Source: a bacterium (GTDB lineage: Bacteria; Patescibacteriota; Saccharimonadia; Saccharimonadales; UBA4665). Taken from it: a DNA stretch of 23,477 nucleotides. Position numbers and translations under genes: made by a program. Below the pieces are notes generated by a model. It did not search any database. It was given only the letters and a program-made list of their open reading frames with translations, and was not told where the DNA came from. Within the stretch, counting starts at the first letter, position 1, and the number at the start of each line of letters is the position of its first letter. The stretch spans positions 1 to 23,477 of the forward strand of contig JAJZWH010000004.1 in assembly GCA_021846765.1 (NCBI GenBank), read 5' to 3'. Below are positions 1-8,260 of the stretch, piece after piece.

Positions 1-106
1 AATCGTTATTATCAACTTTTTCATTAGATAGGCTGTCAATGGAATGTAACGATTCAGAGAATTGCCATTGATTTTCTAAATTACCCGAACTATTTACTTG
101 ATTCAT
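1..106 (-). CDS. N-terminal fragment of an unknown protein
   Basis: An open frame starts with ATG at 106-104 on the minus strand and stays open to the left edge of the window, giving 35 residues. The visible part begins MNQVNSSGNLENQWQF and is hydrophilic and rich in Asn, Ser and Glu. There is no signal peptide, no membrane segment and no recognisable domain. No clear Shine-Dalgarno sequence precedes the ATG. It is divergent from msrA, with a 130-bp spacer. The rest of the gene lies outside the window, so no function can be given. Confidence 0.45.
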   Translation of the reverse strand, partial: MNQVNSSGNLENQWQFSESLHSIDSLSNEKVDNND

Positions 107-236
107 AGTTTAATATTAAAAATTAACTAAATAAGACTTTATATAAACTTAATATTACTATTAGCAGCAAGAATATAATATTGTAAAAAATTATCTTTAC
201 ATTATTTCAAGTATTAACTTAAAATTATATTTACTA

Positions 237-725
237 ATGCATAGAACAATTTATTTAGCAGGAGGATGTTTTTGGGGATTAGAAGATCTTTTTAGAGATT
301 TACCTGGCGTATTAAAAACTGAAGTAGGTTATTGTGGAGGACTAAACGAACATCCTACCTACGATCATCACCCTGGCCACGCCGAAACTATTGCTATCAC
401 TTATGACGAGAAAGTAACTAGTTATGAAAAATTATTGGATTATTTTTTTCGTATTCATGATCCAACCACCTTAAATCGACAAGGTAATGATGTTGGCAGC
501 TCCTATCGAAGTGCAATCTTTTACCAAACATCAGATCAACTAAAAACCGCTAAGAAAGTTATTGTCAAAGTTAATAAATCCAATATATATAAAAATCCAG
601 TGGCAACTACACTGGAGGCCTTTAAATACTTTTTTCGCGCTGAAGAAGAACATCAAAAATACCTATTAAAACATCCAGGAGGCTACACTTGTCATTATTT
701 ACGAACTAGTGAAAGTTTTTTATAA
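237..725 (+). CDS. msrA: Peptide-methionine (S)-S-oxide reductase
   Basis: MsrA reduces the S-epimer of methionine sulfoxide, free or in proteins, using thioredoxin-type reductant, and so repairs oxidative damage in the cytoplasm. The family signature GCFWG is at residues 10-14, with Cys11 as the catalytic cysteine. GYCGG (31-35) and PTY followed by GHAE (to about residue 50) match the family's substrate and metal-free active-site region. A resolving cysteine (Cys152) sits in the C-terminal GGYTCHY. The protein is 162 residues. The loop between PTY and GHAE is a few residues shorter than in textbook MsrA, where a longer TG-HAE loop is usual. No MsrB domain is fused. The ATG has no obvious ribosome binding site. 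A TATAAT at 174-179 could be its -10 box. Confidence 0.95.
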   Translation: MHRTIYLAGGCFWGLEDLFRDLPGVLKTEVGYCGGLNEHPTYDHHPGHAETIAITYDEKVTSYEKLLDYFFRIHDPTTLNRQGNDVGSSYRSAIFYQTSDQLKTAKKVIVKVNKSNIYKNPVATTLEAFKYFFRAEEEHQKYLLKHPGGYTCHYLRTSESFL

Positions 726-807
726 AGAGATACTTTTTAAAATTGTTGCTACTAAGACTTCATCATTTATCATAGTAGATTAAAAAAGTAACTTAAGTGC
801 TGATGCT

Positions 808-833
808 TGTAATATCTCTATAGAGAGAATACA
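808..833. promoter_or_regulatory. Candidate operator: 26-bp imperfect palindrome
   Basis: The inner 12 bp (815-826, TCTCTATAGAGA) is a perfect palindrome. The outer four bases on each side (TGTA and TACA) continue the symmetry around the same centre, at 820.5. It lies about 30 bp upstream of the start of the P-loop gene at 864 and downstream of msrA. A dyad of this size and position is typical of a repressor or activator site, but no regulator can be named. It could also act as a weak hairpin in RNA. Confidence 0.35.
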
Positions 834-863
834 GTAGTTAATTATTAAACAATTTCTACCATT

Positions 864-1343
864 ATGAGTAAAATAGTATTAACCGGCCACCCAGAATCAG
901 GCAAAGCAGAGCTCTTTGCAAAACTAAAACAAGAGTACTCTGAAGCATATTTTATCGAAGATCCAGTTAGCGAGATTATCACAAGCCAACAACAAGAAAA
1001 CGCTAAAATTAATCCAGGAATTTTAGGAAAACTATTAATAGCCAGATCTTTGTCTGATAAACAAAACACCCCTCAAAATACCAGCTTAATTATTCAACAC
1101 AGTAGTTTGTTAGATGTTGTATGGTATGCTCAAGAAAATGATTGCTTATATTTGCTGCCCAGATTAATTCCCTTAATCAAAGCTGCTAGATACACGTTAT
1201 CATTAGAATGTGATCCTATAAATAATGTCGATGTCCAACATATATGCACTCAATTTAAGATCACTAAACAAGAGATACCTCAATCTAATATTCAAGACAG
1301 AACAACTCTAGCCATTGAAGCAATAAATAGATTAGAAAATTAA
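864..1343 (+). CDS. P-loop NTPase-like protein, NadR/AAA_28 type
   Basis: A 159-residue protein starting with a beta strand and a P-loop-like turn, IVLTGHPESGKAEL (residues 4-17). The spacing GxxxxGK fits Walker A, but the residue after Lys14 is Ala15, where Ser or Thr normally coordinates magnesium. A second strand with acidic residues (FIEDPVSEII, 30-39) and IIQHSSLLDVVWYAQ (about 75-89) resemble the order of elements in NadR-like and deoxynucleoside-kinase-like P-loop proteins. I infer a small nucleotide-binding protein. Whether it is still an active kinase or ATPase is doubtful because of the Ala substitution. It lies 23 bp upstream of the PIG-L gene on the same strand, so the two are probably co-transcribed, perhaps from a promoter near the palindrome at 808-833. 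Confidence 0.65.
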   Translation: MSKIVLTGHPESGKAELFAKLKQEYSEAYFIEDPVSEIITSQQQENAKINPGILGKLLIARSLSDKQNTPQNTSLIIQHSSLLDVVWYAQENDCLYLLPRLIPLIKAARYTLSLECDPINNVDVQHICTQFKITKQEIPQSNIQDRTTLAIEAINRLEN

Positions 1344-1366
1344 AATGCTGATTTTAGTTTTTAATT

Positions 1367-2059
1367 ATGCACTCTAACATTATTTTATCCCCTCATTTAG
1401 ACGATGCAGTATTTAGTTGCTGGAAAACCATTAAAGATAGTCAGGAGCTACTAATTATTAATGTTTTTGCAGGCATACCCAAGCAAGGCACTACAACTCT
1501 TTGGGATCGTATATGTGGCGAAAAAAACTCAGTTAGAATGATCAATATCAGAAGACAAGAAAATGAATTAGCTTTAAATAAAACTAGATCAACTAATATT
1601 TATTTAGATTTTCTAGACAACCAATATAGAACTAAAAAAAATATTAATAAACAAGTTAAAAAAAATATTAATAAATATCTAAATAAAAAGTCTAGAATTT
1701 TATTTCCGTTAGCAATAAGTAGCAATTATCGTCATCCTGATCATATATTTCTAAGAAACATCGGGCTTGAACTGCTAGAAGAAAATTATGACATTGTTTT
1801 CTACCCCGATATACCTTATATGTTTTTACCTAAAAATATTAATAACAAACATATCAATAAATTAATAAATAGAGCACAAGGTAAGCTTAATTTAAGTGTA
1901 GATATTCAAGTTTTAAAGTTAACACAATTAGAACAGCAATCTAAACGTGTTGCAGCTTCAAAATATAGCAGTCAGTATAAAATGACTAACATTGTTTCCT
2001 TTGGAAGATTAGCCAAATCAATAAATAGTAATTATGAATTATTATTTATACCTAAATAA
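1367..2059 (+). CDS. PIG-L/LmbE-family N-acetylglucosaminyl deacetylase-like protein
   Basis: The family consists of zinc hydrolases that remove acetyl groups from GlcNAc-linked substrates such as GlcNAc-inositol, GlcNAc-malate and antibiotic precursors. The metal and catalytic motif PHLDD is at residues 9-13 (His10, Asp12 and Asp13). The second motif, HPDH, is at 123-126 and supplies the third zinc ligand. Length is 230 residues, normal for the family. There is no signal peptide, so it should be cytoplasmic. The region around residues 90-108 is a Lys/Asn-rich run. Substrate is unknown: thiol cofactor synthesis and surface glycan modification are both possible, and the sequence does not decide. 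It follows the P-loop gene and converges on the glycosyltransferase gene, with stop codons only 3 bp apart. Confidence 0.85.
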   Translation: MHSNIILSPHLDDAVFSCWKTIKDSQELLIINVFAGIPKQGTTTLWDRICGEKNSVRMINIRRQENELALNKTRSTNIYLDFLDNQYRTKKNINKQVKKNINKYLNKKSRILFPLAISSNYRHPDHIFLRNIGLELLEENYDIVFYPDIPYMFLPKNINNKHINKLINRAQGKLNLSVDIQVLKLTQLEQQSKRVAASKYSSQYKMTNIVSFGRLAKSINSNYELLFIPK

Positions 2060-2062
2060 TTA

Positions 2063-2950
2063 CTAAAAATCCCTAATAAGCAAACTTTTTATATCTTTAG
2101 TATTTTCTGTTATGAAACTAGTCAGCTTATGCATATTTATATATGTCGGTAAGCCAATTATTAATAATATGCATATACCAAAAGCTAAGCTAGGAACTCT
2201 TCGTATAGCCTGTTGTCTACGTACTGCAGGAGCTGATCCAATAATTTGTTTATGAAACAGCGAATTTACATAATAAGCAGCAAGATAATAATAGAAGAAA
2301 GTTATAAATATATTATAAAATATACCCTTTTTTAATCTTCTACCAGATGTCAATGTATAATTTCTAGGATTAAATAAAATCTTGCCTTTTTTTCTTAACT
2401 GACGCAAAAGTCCCAATTCGTCGCCGCCTTGAATTAGATTCAGATCATAACCTTCGAAATAACTTTTTTTAAAAGCAAAATTAGTCGCTGTAATATAGCT
2501 AGGATATCCGCGAATTAAAAAATATAAATAACTAAATCCAAATAAGAAATGTGTATAGATTCTTCCCCACCAGGGTCCATCATAATATCTACAAGGTCCA
2601 CCGACGGCTACTATTTGAGGGTTGTCTTTAAAAGTTTGGTCTATTTGAGCTAACCAATTTTTCTTAAACTTTGTATCAGCATCCGTAGAAATGATTATTT
2701 CACCTCTAGCTTGTCTACAACCCGCTTGTCGTGCAGCACACACTCCAGGTTGTTGTTCGTGGACAATTCTTGCTTGATAGCGTTTAGCTATAGCCACTGT
2801 TTCATCTATGCAATTATTATCTACTACTATAACTTCGTATTGGGCTGTCGTATTTTGTGCTTGAAGAGATTCTAGAGTTTTTTCAATATATTCCGCCTCG
2901 TTATAACAAGGTATTACTATGCTAAAACGTAAACTCCTGTTTTGTTTCAT
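2063..2950 (-). CDS. Family 2 glycosyltransferase with C-terminal membrane segments
   Basis: A GT-A fold transferase of the GT2 type that moves a sugar from a nucleotide-sugar or lipid-linked donor to an envelope acceptor. The N-terminus FSIVIPCYNEAEYIEKTLESL (9-29) is the classic GT2 opening. VVDNNCIDET (42-51) follows, and the metal-binding DAD lies in STDADT (88-93). Two or three hydrophobic stretches occur in the second half, near FLFGFSYLYFLI, IFITFFYYYLAAYYV and LAFGICILLIIGLP, so the C-terminus is membrane-bound. Length is 295 residues. It lies 40 bp downstream of typA on the same strand and is likely co-transcribed with it. Acceptor and donor cannot be told from sequence. Confidence 0.88.
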   Translation of the reverse strand: MKQNRSLRFSIVIPCYNEAEYIEKTLESLQAQNTTAQYEVIVVDNNCIDETVAIAKRYQARIVHEQQPGVCAARQAGCRQARGEIIISTDADTKFKKNWLAQIDQTFKDNPQIVAVGGPCRYYDGPWWGRIYTHFLFGFSYLYFLIRGYPSYITATNFAFKKSYFEGYDLNLIQGGDELGLLRQLRKKGKILFNPRNYTLTSGRRLKKGIFYNIFITFFYYYLAAYYVNSLFHKQIIGSAPAVRRQQAIRRVPSLAFGICILLIIGLPTYINMHKLTSFITENTKDIKSLLIRDF

Positions 2951-2990
2951 AATTCAAATTATATATTAAAGCTTCAAAATTAATAAAACA

Positions 2991-4808
2991 TTAATGCTTT
3001 CTTTTTCTTTTTAAGTGGTCTAGCTCTGCTTTTCTTAGTCTTAAGCTTACTGGAGTCACTTCTAATAATTCGTCATTTTCAATAAAATCTAAACACTGTT
3101 CTAGGCTCAAAATAGTTGGTGGAGTCAATTGAACCACTCCGTCGCTACTTGAACTGCGCATATTGGTTAAATGTTTAGCCTTACAAACATTAATTTCCAT
3201 ATCTTCACTTCTATTATTCAAGCCAATAATTTGTCCTGCATAAACCTGAATGGCAGGCCCGACAAACACTTCGCCTCTAGCTTCGGCATTTTGCAACGCA
3301 TATGGAGTAGTTATGCCTGATTCATAGGCTATAAGTACACCATTTCTGAGCTGCTGTAAACTAGGTCCCAAAGGTTGATAACCAATCATAATACTGTTCA
3401 TTAGTAACGTACCCTTAGTTTTAGTCATTAGATTATTCCGTAATCCTAATAAAGTACGAGTGGGTAATTCATAAACAACCTTTGCGATGCCCGAACTATT
3501 AGTAAATTGATCTTTTAACTGGGCTCGTCTTTTACCAAGCTCCATTTGAACATTTCCCAAATATTCTTGAGGAACTTCAATTATTAATTCTTCTAAAGGC
3601 TCCATAATTTGACCATTCTCTTCTTTGGTCACCACATGAGGTCGACCAACTTCAAATTCAAATCCTTCTCTCCTCATAGTTTCTATCAGAACACTTAAGT
3701 GAAGTTCGCCCCTACCGCTAACCAAAAAACCTATTCCTTGATCTTCCACCTTAAGACCTATATTAGTTTCTAGCTCTTTTGTTAGCCTTTCGCTAATCTG
3801 TCTACTAGTAGTAAATTGACCTTCCTTGCCTTTTAACGGTCCAGTATTTGGGCCAAGATATATTTTTAATGTTGGCGCTTCTACTTCTAGGATCGGTAAA
3901 GCCTCGGGATTATCTCCATCAGCAACAGTTTCTCCGATTTGAACATCTTGTATTCCAGTTAACTGAACTATATCTCCAGCAGCACCTGTTTCAACTGAAA
4001 AACGTTCAAGGCCTCTGCTCATATAAATCTCATCTATTTTGGTTTTGATAATTGTTCCGTCTTTTTTGCAAATACTAACAAGATCACCTTTTTTAACACT
4101 GCCCCTACTAATACGACCGATGGCATACTTTCCTTTAAAGTTATCTGATGCCAAAGAAGTAACTAGCATTTGGAATGGTTTATCTAATTCAACCTTTGGT
4201 TCAGGTATAACATTAATTATAGCGTCAAAAATAACACTCAAACTACCTTCATCTTGAAAATTATTTGGCAATTTATCCCAAGCCTTACCGTCTCTACCGA
4301 CCGCATAATAAACTGGATAATGTAACTGATCTTCGTGTACTGCCAATTCTAAAAACAAGTCTGCAATCTCATCTTCGACTTGGCTTATTCTAGATCCTGA
4401 TTTATCGATTTTATTAATAATCACAATCGGCTTAAGGTTTAGGGCTAAGGCTTTTGTTAAAACAAATTTAGTTTGTGGCATAGGACCTTCTTGAGCATCA
4501 ACAATCAATAAAACGCCATCGGCCATATTTAGAGTACGTTCCACTTCACCACTAAAATCTGCATGTCCTGGAGTATCGATAATATTTATTCGGTAATCAT
4601 CATACTGAACTGCCGTAACTTTAGCGGTAATGGTTATCCCTCTTTCTTTTTCTTGATCACCACTATCCATGATTAAGTTTTGAGCCATTTCTGCTTGATT
4701 ATTGCGAAAAGTTGAAGACTGTTTTAACAAACCATCAACTATAGTGGTTTTCCCATGATCAACATGGGCAATTATGGCTATATTACGTATTTTTGTAGAA
4801 TCTTGCAT
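2991..4808 (-). CDS. typA: Ribosome-associated translational GTPase TypA/BipA
   Basis: TypA/BipA is a translation-factor GTPase that binds the ribosome at the EF-G site and aids 50S assembly and growth at low temperature or under stress. The P-loop AHVDHGKTT (14-22), the switch element RGITIT, DTPGHADF and the guanine-specificity motif NKID are all present in the G domain (about 1-200). The OB-like domain II follows. Domains III and V and the family's own C-terminal domain are recognisable by GRGELHLSVLIETMRREGFEF and by MRSSSSDGVVQLTPP near the end. At 605 residues it is full length. No internal defect is seen. The C-terminal tail is strongly basic (LKRKRKH). An extended -10 element lies about 50 bp upstream (4856-4864). 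Confidence 0.97.
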   Translation of the reverse strand: MQDSTKIRNIAIIAHVDHGKTTIVDGLLKQSSTFRNNQAEMAQNLIMDSGDQEKERGITITAKVTAVQYDDYRINIIDTPGHADFSGEVERTLNMADGVLLIVDAQEGPMPQTKFVLTKALALNLKPIVIINKIDKSGSRISQVEDEIADLFLELAVHEDQLHYPVYYAVGRDGKAWDKLPNNFQDEGSLSVIFDAIINVIPEPKVELDKPFQMLVTSLASDNFKGKYAIGRISRGSVKKGDLVSICKKDGTIIKTKIDEIYMSRGLERFSVETGAAGDIVQLTGIQDVQIGETVADGDNPEALPILEVEAPTLKIYLGPNTGPLKGKEGQFTTSRQISERLTKELETNIGLKVEDQGIGFLVSGRGELHLSVLIETMRREGFEFEVGRPHVVTKEENGQIMEPLEELIIEVPQEYLGNVQMELGKRRAQLKDQFTNSSGIAKVVYELPTRTLLGLRNNLMTKTKGTLLMNSIMIGYQPLGPSLQQLRNGVLIAYESGITTPYALQNAEARGEVFVGPAIQVYAGQIIGLNNRSEDMEINVCKAKHLTNMRSSSSDGVVQLTPPTILSLEQCLDFIENDELLEVTPVSLRLRKAELDHLKRKRKH

Positions 4809-4849
4809 TTGACTTAAAAATAAAGCGCCTTATTAATAACAAGCGCTAA

Positions 4850-4864
4850 GTTATAATTATAACA
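4850..4864. promoter_or_regulatory. Candidate bidirectional promoter (-10 elements) of typA and the MMPL gene
   Basis: The 14-bp perfect palindrome GTTATAATTATAAC (4850-4863) gives TATAAT on both strands. On the minus strand the sequence TGTTATAAT (4864-4856) is a consensus extended -10 element and would start typA RNA near 4849, about 40 bases before its ATG. On the plus strand TATAAT at 4852-4857 could serve the MMPL gene. No good -35 box is seen in either direction. A separate 10-bp palindrome, ACACTAGTGT, lies at 4891-4900, between this site and the MMPL start. It could be an operator. Confidence 0.5.
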
Positions 4865-4916
4865 TAAAGATTAATTTTTTAAAAACAATGACACTAGTGT
4901 ACTATGTTATTTGACT

Positions 4917-7022
4917 ATGCCTAATAAAACAAACCAAAATAAATTTCCTAAATGGCTACGAATCTGTTTACCGGCTATTTTAATACTTATATGGTTAACA
5001 ATAGGTTCTTTGGGTGGGATAGCCTTTGGTAAAATTAATAATGTTGTCAATAATCAGGAGTCGGCATTTCTACCAAAAACATCACAATCAACAAAAGTCA
5101 TTAATGACCAAGCGAATTTTCAAAATACAAACAACTTGCCAGCAATATTATTAACTACATACAAGCATAAAATTAATTTTAATGACCTGAGGAATGAAAA
5201 TAATTTATTAGCAAAAATAAAGACTATAAAAGGTGTAATTAATACTAAAGATAATGCAATAGCTGGACCAATTATAGCCAAAAATAAGCAAGCTTTTGAA
5301 ATAATAGTACCAACTAACACTCAGTTTGATAAATCTAGCGTCATAAATCGAATAAAAAATATTACAAAAAACGTTAATAATAGTAATCTTAAATTCTATG
5401 TAACAGGACCGGCAGCTATAGTCCAGGCTTTTTCTAATGCTTTTAGCGGTGTTAACGGCATATTGACTTACGTGGCTGTTGCGGCGGTTTTAATCATACT
5501 ATTAATTGTCTATCGATCGATACTACTACCTTTTATAGTTCTATTGACGGCATTATTTTCTTTAACTCTTGCCATTTTAGTTGTATACAATTTAGCTTTA
5601 CATAATGTCGTCAAACTTAACGGAGAAAGCCAGGGTATCTTATCGATTCTGGTGATTGGCGCAGCTACTGATTATTCAATTTTTATTATATCTAGATTTA
5701 AAGAAGGTTTACATAAAATCAATTCTACAAGTGATAGCCTACTGTATGGCTTAACTAAAGCATGGGAACCAATCTTAGCCGCAGCCAGTACAGTTATTAT
5801 AGCCTTACTAATGCTCTTATTTTCTCAATTAAATTCAAACCGCAGCCTTGGACCAATAGCGGCTATAGGAATTGTTTCGGCTTTTCTTGGAGCAATGACC
5901 CTATTGCCAGCATTATTAGCTACATTAGGAAGAAAATCCTTTTGGCCTTATAAAATAACTATTGATAGTAATCTGAAATCTTCTAAGCCAGTAGCTATTA
6001 GTAAATTTTGGAGTCATATAACTTCCTTAATTCAAGCAAAAAGTAGAATGTTATGGTTAGTTCTAAGCTTAATTCTTATTGCTCTGACAGTCATAGGATT
6101 GCCGACCCTCAAAGCTAATGGGGTTTCTCAATCAGCTTCAATACTTAGTAATTCAGCAGCAGTCAAAGGACAGAATATCTTAGGAGATTATTTTCCAGCT
6201 GGGACTGGTAGCCCAATTAATATCATCGCTAATAGTAATAAGTCTTTACAAATAGTTAGTTATTTAACTAAACAATCCCAAATATCCTCAGTGAAAATAT
6301 TTAAAAACTCAACCAATGCTAGTCCAAAAATTGTTAACGGCTTGGAGCTTATTAGCGCTACGACAAATGATAATCCCCAGTCTAATCGAGCATTTAATCT
6401 TATAACCAATTTAAGAAATAATTTAGCAAAAATAGATCCTAGCGTACTAGTAGGCGGACGAACAGCCACTCAACTAGATACCAATAATGCAGCCAAACAT
6501 GATCTAAAATTAATTATTCCACTAGTTTTAATTGTAATATTTATTATTCTAATCTTATTATTAAGATCTATTGTTGCGCCTATATTGCTAATTCTATCTG
6601 TAATTATTAGCTATACCGCAACCCTGGGCGTATCAGCTTTAGTTTTTAATCATCTATTTCATTTCCCCGGCGCAGATCCTTCTGTACCCCTGTTTGGATT
6701 TATTTTCTTAGTGGCCCTAGGAGTTGATTATAATATTTTTCTAATGACTAGAATTAAAGAAGAAGCTAAGAAAAATAGCACTAAAAAAGCCGTCCTCAAA
6801 GGAGTTGGCATAACTGGTAACGTAATTACTGCCGCTGGTCTTGTACTAGCAGCAACTTTTGGAGCTTTAGGAGTTATTCCCATCCTATTTTTAGCACAAA
6901 TAGCTTTCATAGTCTCATTTGGCGTACTTTTAGATACACTAATTGTCAGAACTATTATTGTTCCTTCAATATGCTACGACTTAGGCCATCTTATATGGTG
7001 GCCTAGCAAAAAAGTCGACTAA
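4917..7022 (+). CDS. MMPL-family (RND-type) membrane transporter
   Basis: MMPL proteins are proton-driven inner-membrane transporters, best known for exporting lipids and glycolipids in actinobacteria. This one has the duplicated RND layout. TM1 is near the N-terminus (LRICLPAILILIWLTIGSLGG) and is followed by an extracytoplasmic domain of about 140 residues. Next comes a block of five membrane helices containing GAATDYSIFIISRFKE. The second half repeats this, with another soluble domain and a helix block carrying the matching ALGVDYNIFLMTRIKEE motif. The two (G)xDYxIFxxxR motifs mark the family. Total length is about 701 residues, normal for the shorter type. I chose ATG at 4917; a TTG codon two codons earlier (4911) is also possible. 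Substrate is unknown. It converges on the RRM gene. Confidence 0.9.
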   Translation: MPNKTNQNKFPKWLRICLPAILILIWLTIGSLGGIAFGKINNVVNNQESAFLPKTSQSTKVINDQANFQNTNNLPAILLTTYKHKINFNDLRNENNLLAKIKTIKGVINTKDNAIAGPIIAKNKQAFEIIVPTNTQFDKSSVINRIKNITKNVNNSNLKFYVTGPAAIVQAFSNAFSGVNGILTYVAVAAVLIILLIVYRSILLPFIVLLTALFSLTLAILVVYNLALHNVVKLNGESQGILSILVIGAATDYSIFIISRFKEGLHKINSTSDSLLYGLTKAWEPILAAASTVIIALLMLLFSQLNSNRSLGPIAAIGIVSAFLGAMTLLPALLATLGRKSFWPYKITIDSNLKSSKPVAISKFWSHITSLIQAKSRMLWLVLSLILIALTVIGLPTLKANGVSQSASILSNSAAVKGQNILGDYFPAGTGSPINIIANSNKSLQIVSYLTKQSQISSVKIFKNSTNASPKIVNGLELISATTNDNPQSNRAFNLITNLRNNLAKIDPSVLVGGRTATQLDTNNAAKHDLKLIIPLVLIVIFIILILLLRSIVAPILLILSVIISYTATLGVSALVFNHLFHFPGADPSVPLFGFIFLVALGVDYNIFLMTRIKEEAKKNSTKKAVLKGVGITGNVITAAGLVLAATFGALGVIPILFLAQIAFIVSFGVLLDTLIVRTIIVPSICYDLGHLIWWPSKKVD

Positions 7023-7028
7023 ATAGAT

Positions 7029-7052
7029 GAGTAGCTTATATATTGACTGCTC
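7029..7052. terminator. Weak hairpin between convergent genes
   Basis: GAGTAG (7029-7034) pairs with CTGCTC (7047-7052), 6 bp including one G-U, around a 12-base loop. It lies between the stop of the MMPL gene (7022) and the end of the RRM gene (7066). No long U-run follows on either strand, so it would be a poor intrinsic terminator. Confidence 0.25.
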
Positions 7053-7065
7053 TAGAATTATTTAA

Positions 7066-7365
7066 TTAGTATTGGCGTCGATAATTATTACCGCCACCGC
7101 TCCTAGGACGTCGATCTTCTTGAGGTCTAGCTTGGTTAACTGTAATATTTCTCCCTGCAAATTCTTTACCATCTAATTCTTTAATTGCATTTTGAGCTTC
7201 TTTTATATCACTCATTTCTACAAAACCGAATCCTTTAGATCTGCCAGTATCTCGATCCATTATAACTACAGCACTCACTACTTGTCCGTACTCTGCAAAC
7301 AACTGTTCCAGTTCTTTATCTTGAGTACTGTATGCTAGTCCTCCTACATAAAGTTTCATTGCCAT
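7066..7365 (-). CDS. Small single-RRM RNA-binding protein
   Basis: A 99-residue protein made of one RNA recognition motif plus a short basic tail. RNP2 is LYVGGL (5-10) and RNP1 is KGFGFVEM (44-51), with the aromatic residues that stack on RNA bases intact. The tail (about 83-99) is rich in Arg, Gly and Asn and ends in NNYRRQY, like the tails of cyanobacterial and other bacterial Rbp proteins, which are often cold-induced. The start is well set: AAAGGAG lies 5 bases before the ATG at 7365, one of the strongest ribosome sites in the window, and it favours this ATG over the one two codons later. A TATAAT at 7392-7387 gives a short leader of about 15 bases. Confidence 0.95.
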   Translation of the reverse strand: MAMKLYVGGLAYSTQDKELEQLFAEYGQVVSAVVIMDRDTGRSKGFGFVEMSDIKEAQNAIKELDGKEFAGRNITVNQARPQEDRRPRSGGGNNYRRQY

Positions 7366-7386
7366 TTTTTTCTCCTTTAATTTAGA

Positions 7387-7392
7387 ATTATA
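7387..7392 (-). promoter_or_regulatory. Candidate -10 box of the RRM gene
   Basis: TATAAT on the minus strand lies 21 bases before the ATG at 7365, just upstream of the strong AAAGGAG site. RNA would start near 7380. No clear -35 is seen. The remainder of the 249-bp gap between the RRM gene and the gene at 7615 shows only a 20-codon ORF near 7421, which I do not accept as a gene. Confidence 0.35.
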
Positions 7393-7614
7393 TCGCTTGC
7401 ACTTGTTATTATTATTGTCTATGCCGCAATATTCTTCTCAATCCTTCAACTTACAAGGAGAGTCGTTGTACAATAAACTTTAATTAATACTAGTCACTTG
7501 CTTAACTATTAGCATAACACAATTAAACTATAAACGAATAATTAATTTCATAATCTAAATATCTGTTAGTTAATAAACCTCTTAAAGTGTATAGTTATAA
7601 ATAGAGAGCGTGCT

Positions 7615-8112
7615 ATGTACAAATACACAATAACCGAATCTGATGCTAAATATCATGTATACATCAACATGATCTCTTCAAATGCAGGACATTACTTAAG
7701 CCGTAGGCCATATGTAATAAATTTGATCAAAGAAGCGCTCACTAATAAACCATTAAATGGTCAACGAGTTATTGTTGAAGTTGACATGGGTAGAGAAATT
7801 GGTAATACAGATATAGTGTCAACTCAAGATAATGATAATATATACTACGCCAAGCCGATCAAAAACGATACTTTCTATCGTTTTGCCAAAAATAAATATC
7901 CTCATCCAAGCAGAAAATTGAGCATAATATTAATTAAGGACGCAGAGGATCAATACGAAATTGTCGATACTTGGATCGGTCCCCTAAAACCACCCTTCCC
8001 GGGCGACACCAACGAATCTTCTGACAGCAAGCAATACTGGCAGGAACATGCACTTGTTCATGAAGCTCAGATGATCCAAACAAAAACAATAACCAAAATC
8101 TGTCCATACTAA
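7615..8112 (+). CDS. Unknown 165-residue soluble protein
   Basis: I do not recognise this protein. It starts MYKYTITESDAKYHVYINMIS. It has no signal peptide or membrane helix and shows mixed charged and beta-strand-like segments. The most distinctive part is the C-terminal third: SRKLSIILIKD (about 99-109), then YEIVDTWIGPLKPPFPGD, then a WQEHALV segment. The Gly/Pro-rich loop followed by conserved-looking Trp, His and Asp residues suggests a small enzyme or binding fold and does not look like random sequence. ATAGAGAG about 6 bases upstream is a modest ribosome site for the ATG at 7615. It stands alone between the RRM gene and the helicase gene, all three with separate leaders. Confidence 0.7.
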   Translation: MYKYTITESDAKYHVYINMISSNAGHYLSRRPYVINLIKEALTNKPLNGQRVIVEVDMGREIGNTDIVSTQDNDNIYYAKPIKNDTFYRFAKNKYPHPSRKLSIILIKDAEDQYEIVDTWIGPLKPPFPGDTNESSDSKQYWQEHALVHEAQMIQTKTITKICPY

Positions 8113-8138
8113 AAAACGAGAATACAAGTTTGTGTATA

Positions 8139-8147
8139 TGCTATAAA
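8139..8147 (+). promoter_or_regulatory. Candidate extended -10 of the helicase gene
   Basis: TGCTATAAA matches an extended -10 element. RNA would start near 8154 and carry a leader of about 107 bases before the ATG at 8261. That is long for this window; long leaders are known for cold-induced helicase mRNAs in other bacteria. The leader ends with AAAGGA followed by a T-rich spacer of about 11 bases before the ATG. Confidence 0.35.
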
Positions 8148-8260
8148 CATGCTAAAGTTAAATTATTGTTTTTAATGGATCCTGCGATAGGTAATGTTGG
8201 CGCGAAGTTCATTGTAGACAATCGTTTCAATATTAATACTAATCAAAGGATTCTTTTTTT

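Noticed and set aside
845..1069. 74-codon minus-strand frame
   Set aside because: Overlaps the P-loop gene, has no ribosome site and its composition looks like a reverse-strand shadow.
3848..4257. Two open frames of 66 and 72 codons on the plus strand
   Set aside because: They lie wholly inside typA on the opposite strand, and their sequences look like translated antisense of a conserved gene.
4814..4849. Inverted AGCGC/GCGCT in the typA leader as a riboswitch or terminator
   Set aside because: Only 5 bp with a 14-base loop and no supporting secondary pairing or U-run.
7421..7483. 20-codon ATG ORF (MPQYSSQSFNLQGESLYNKL) in the gap upstream of the gene at 7615
   Set aside because: Too short, no ribosome site, and no match to Pup-like C-termini (no GGE or GGQ end).
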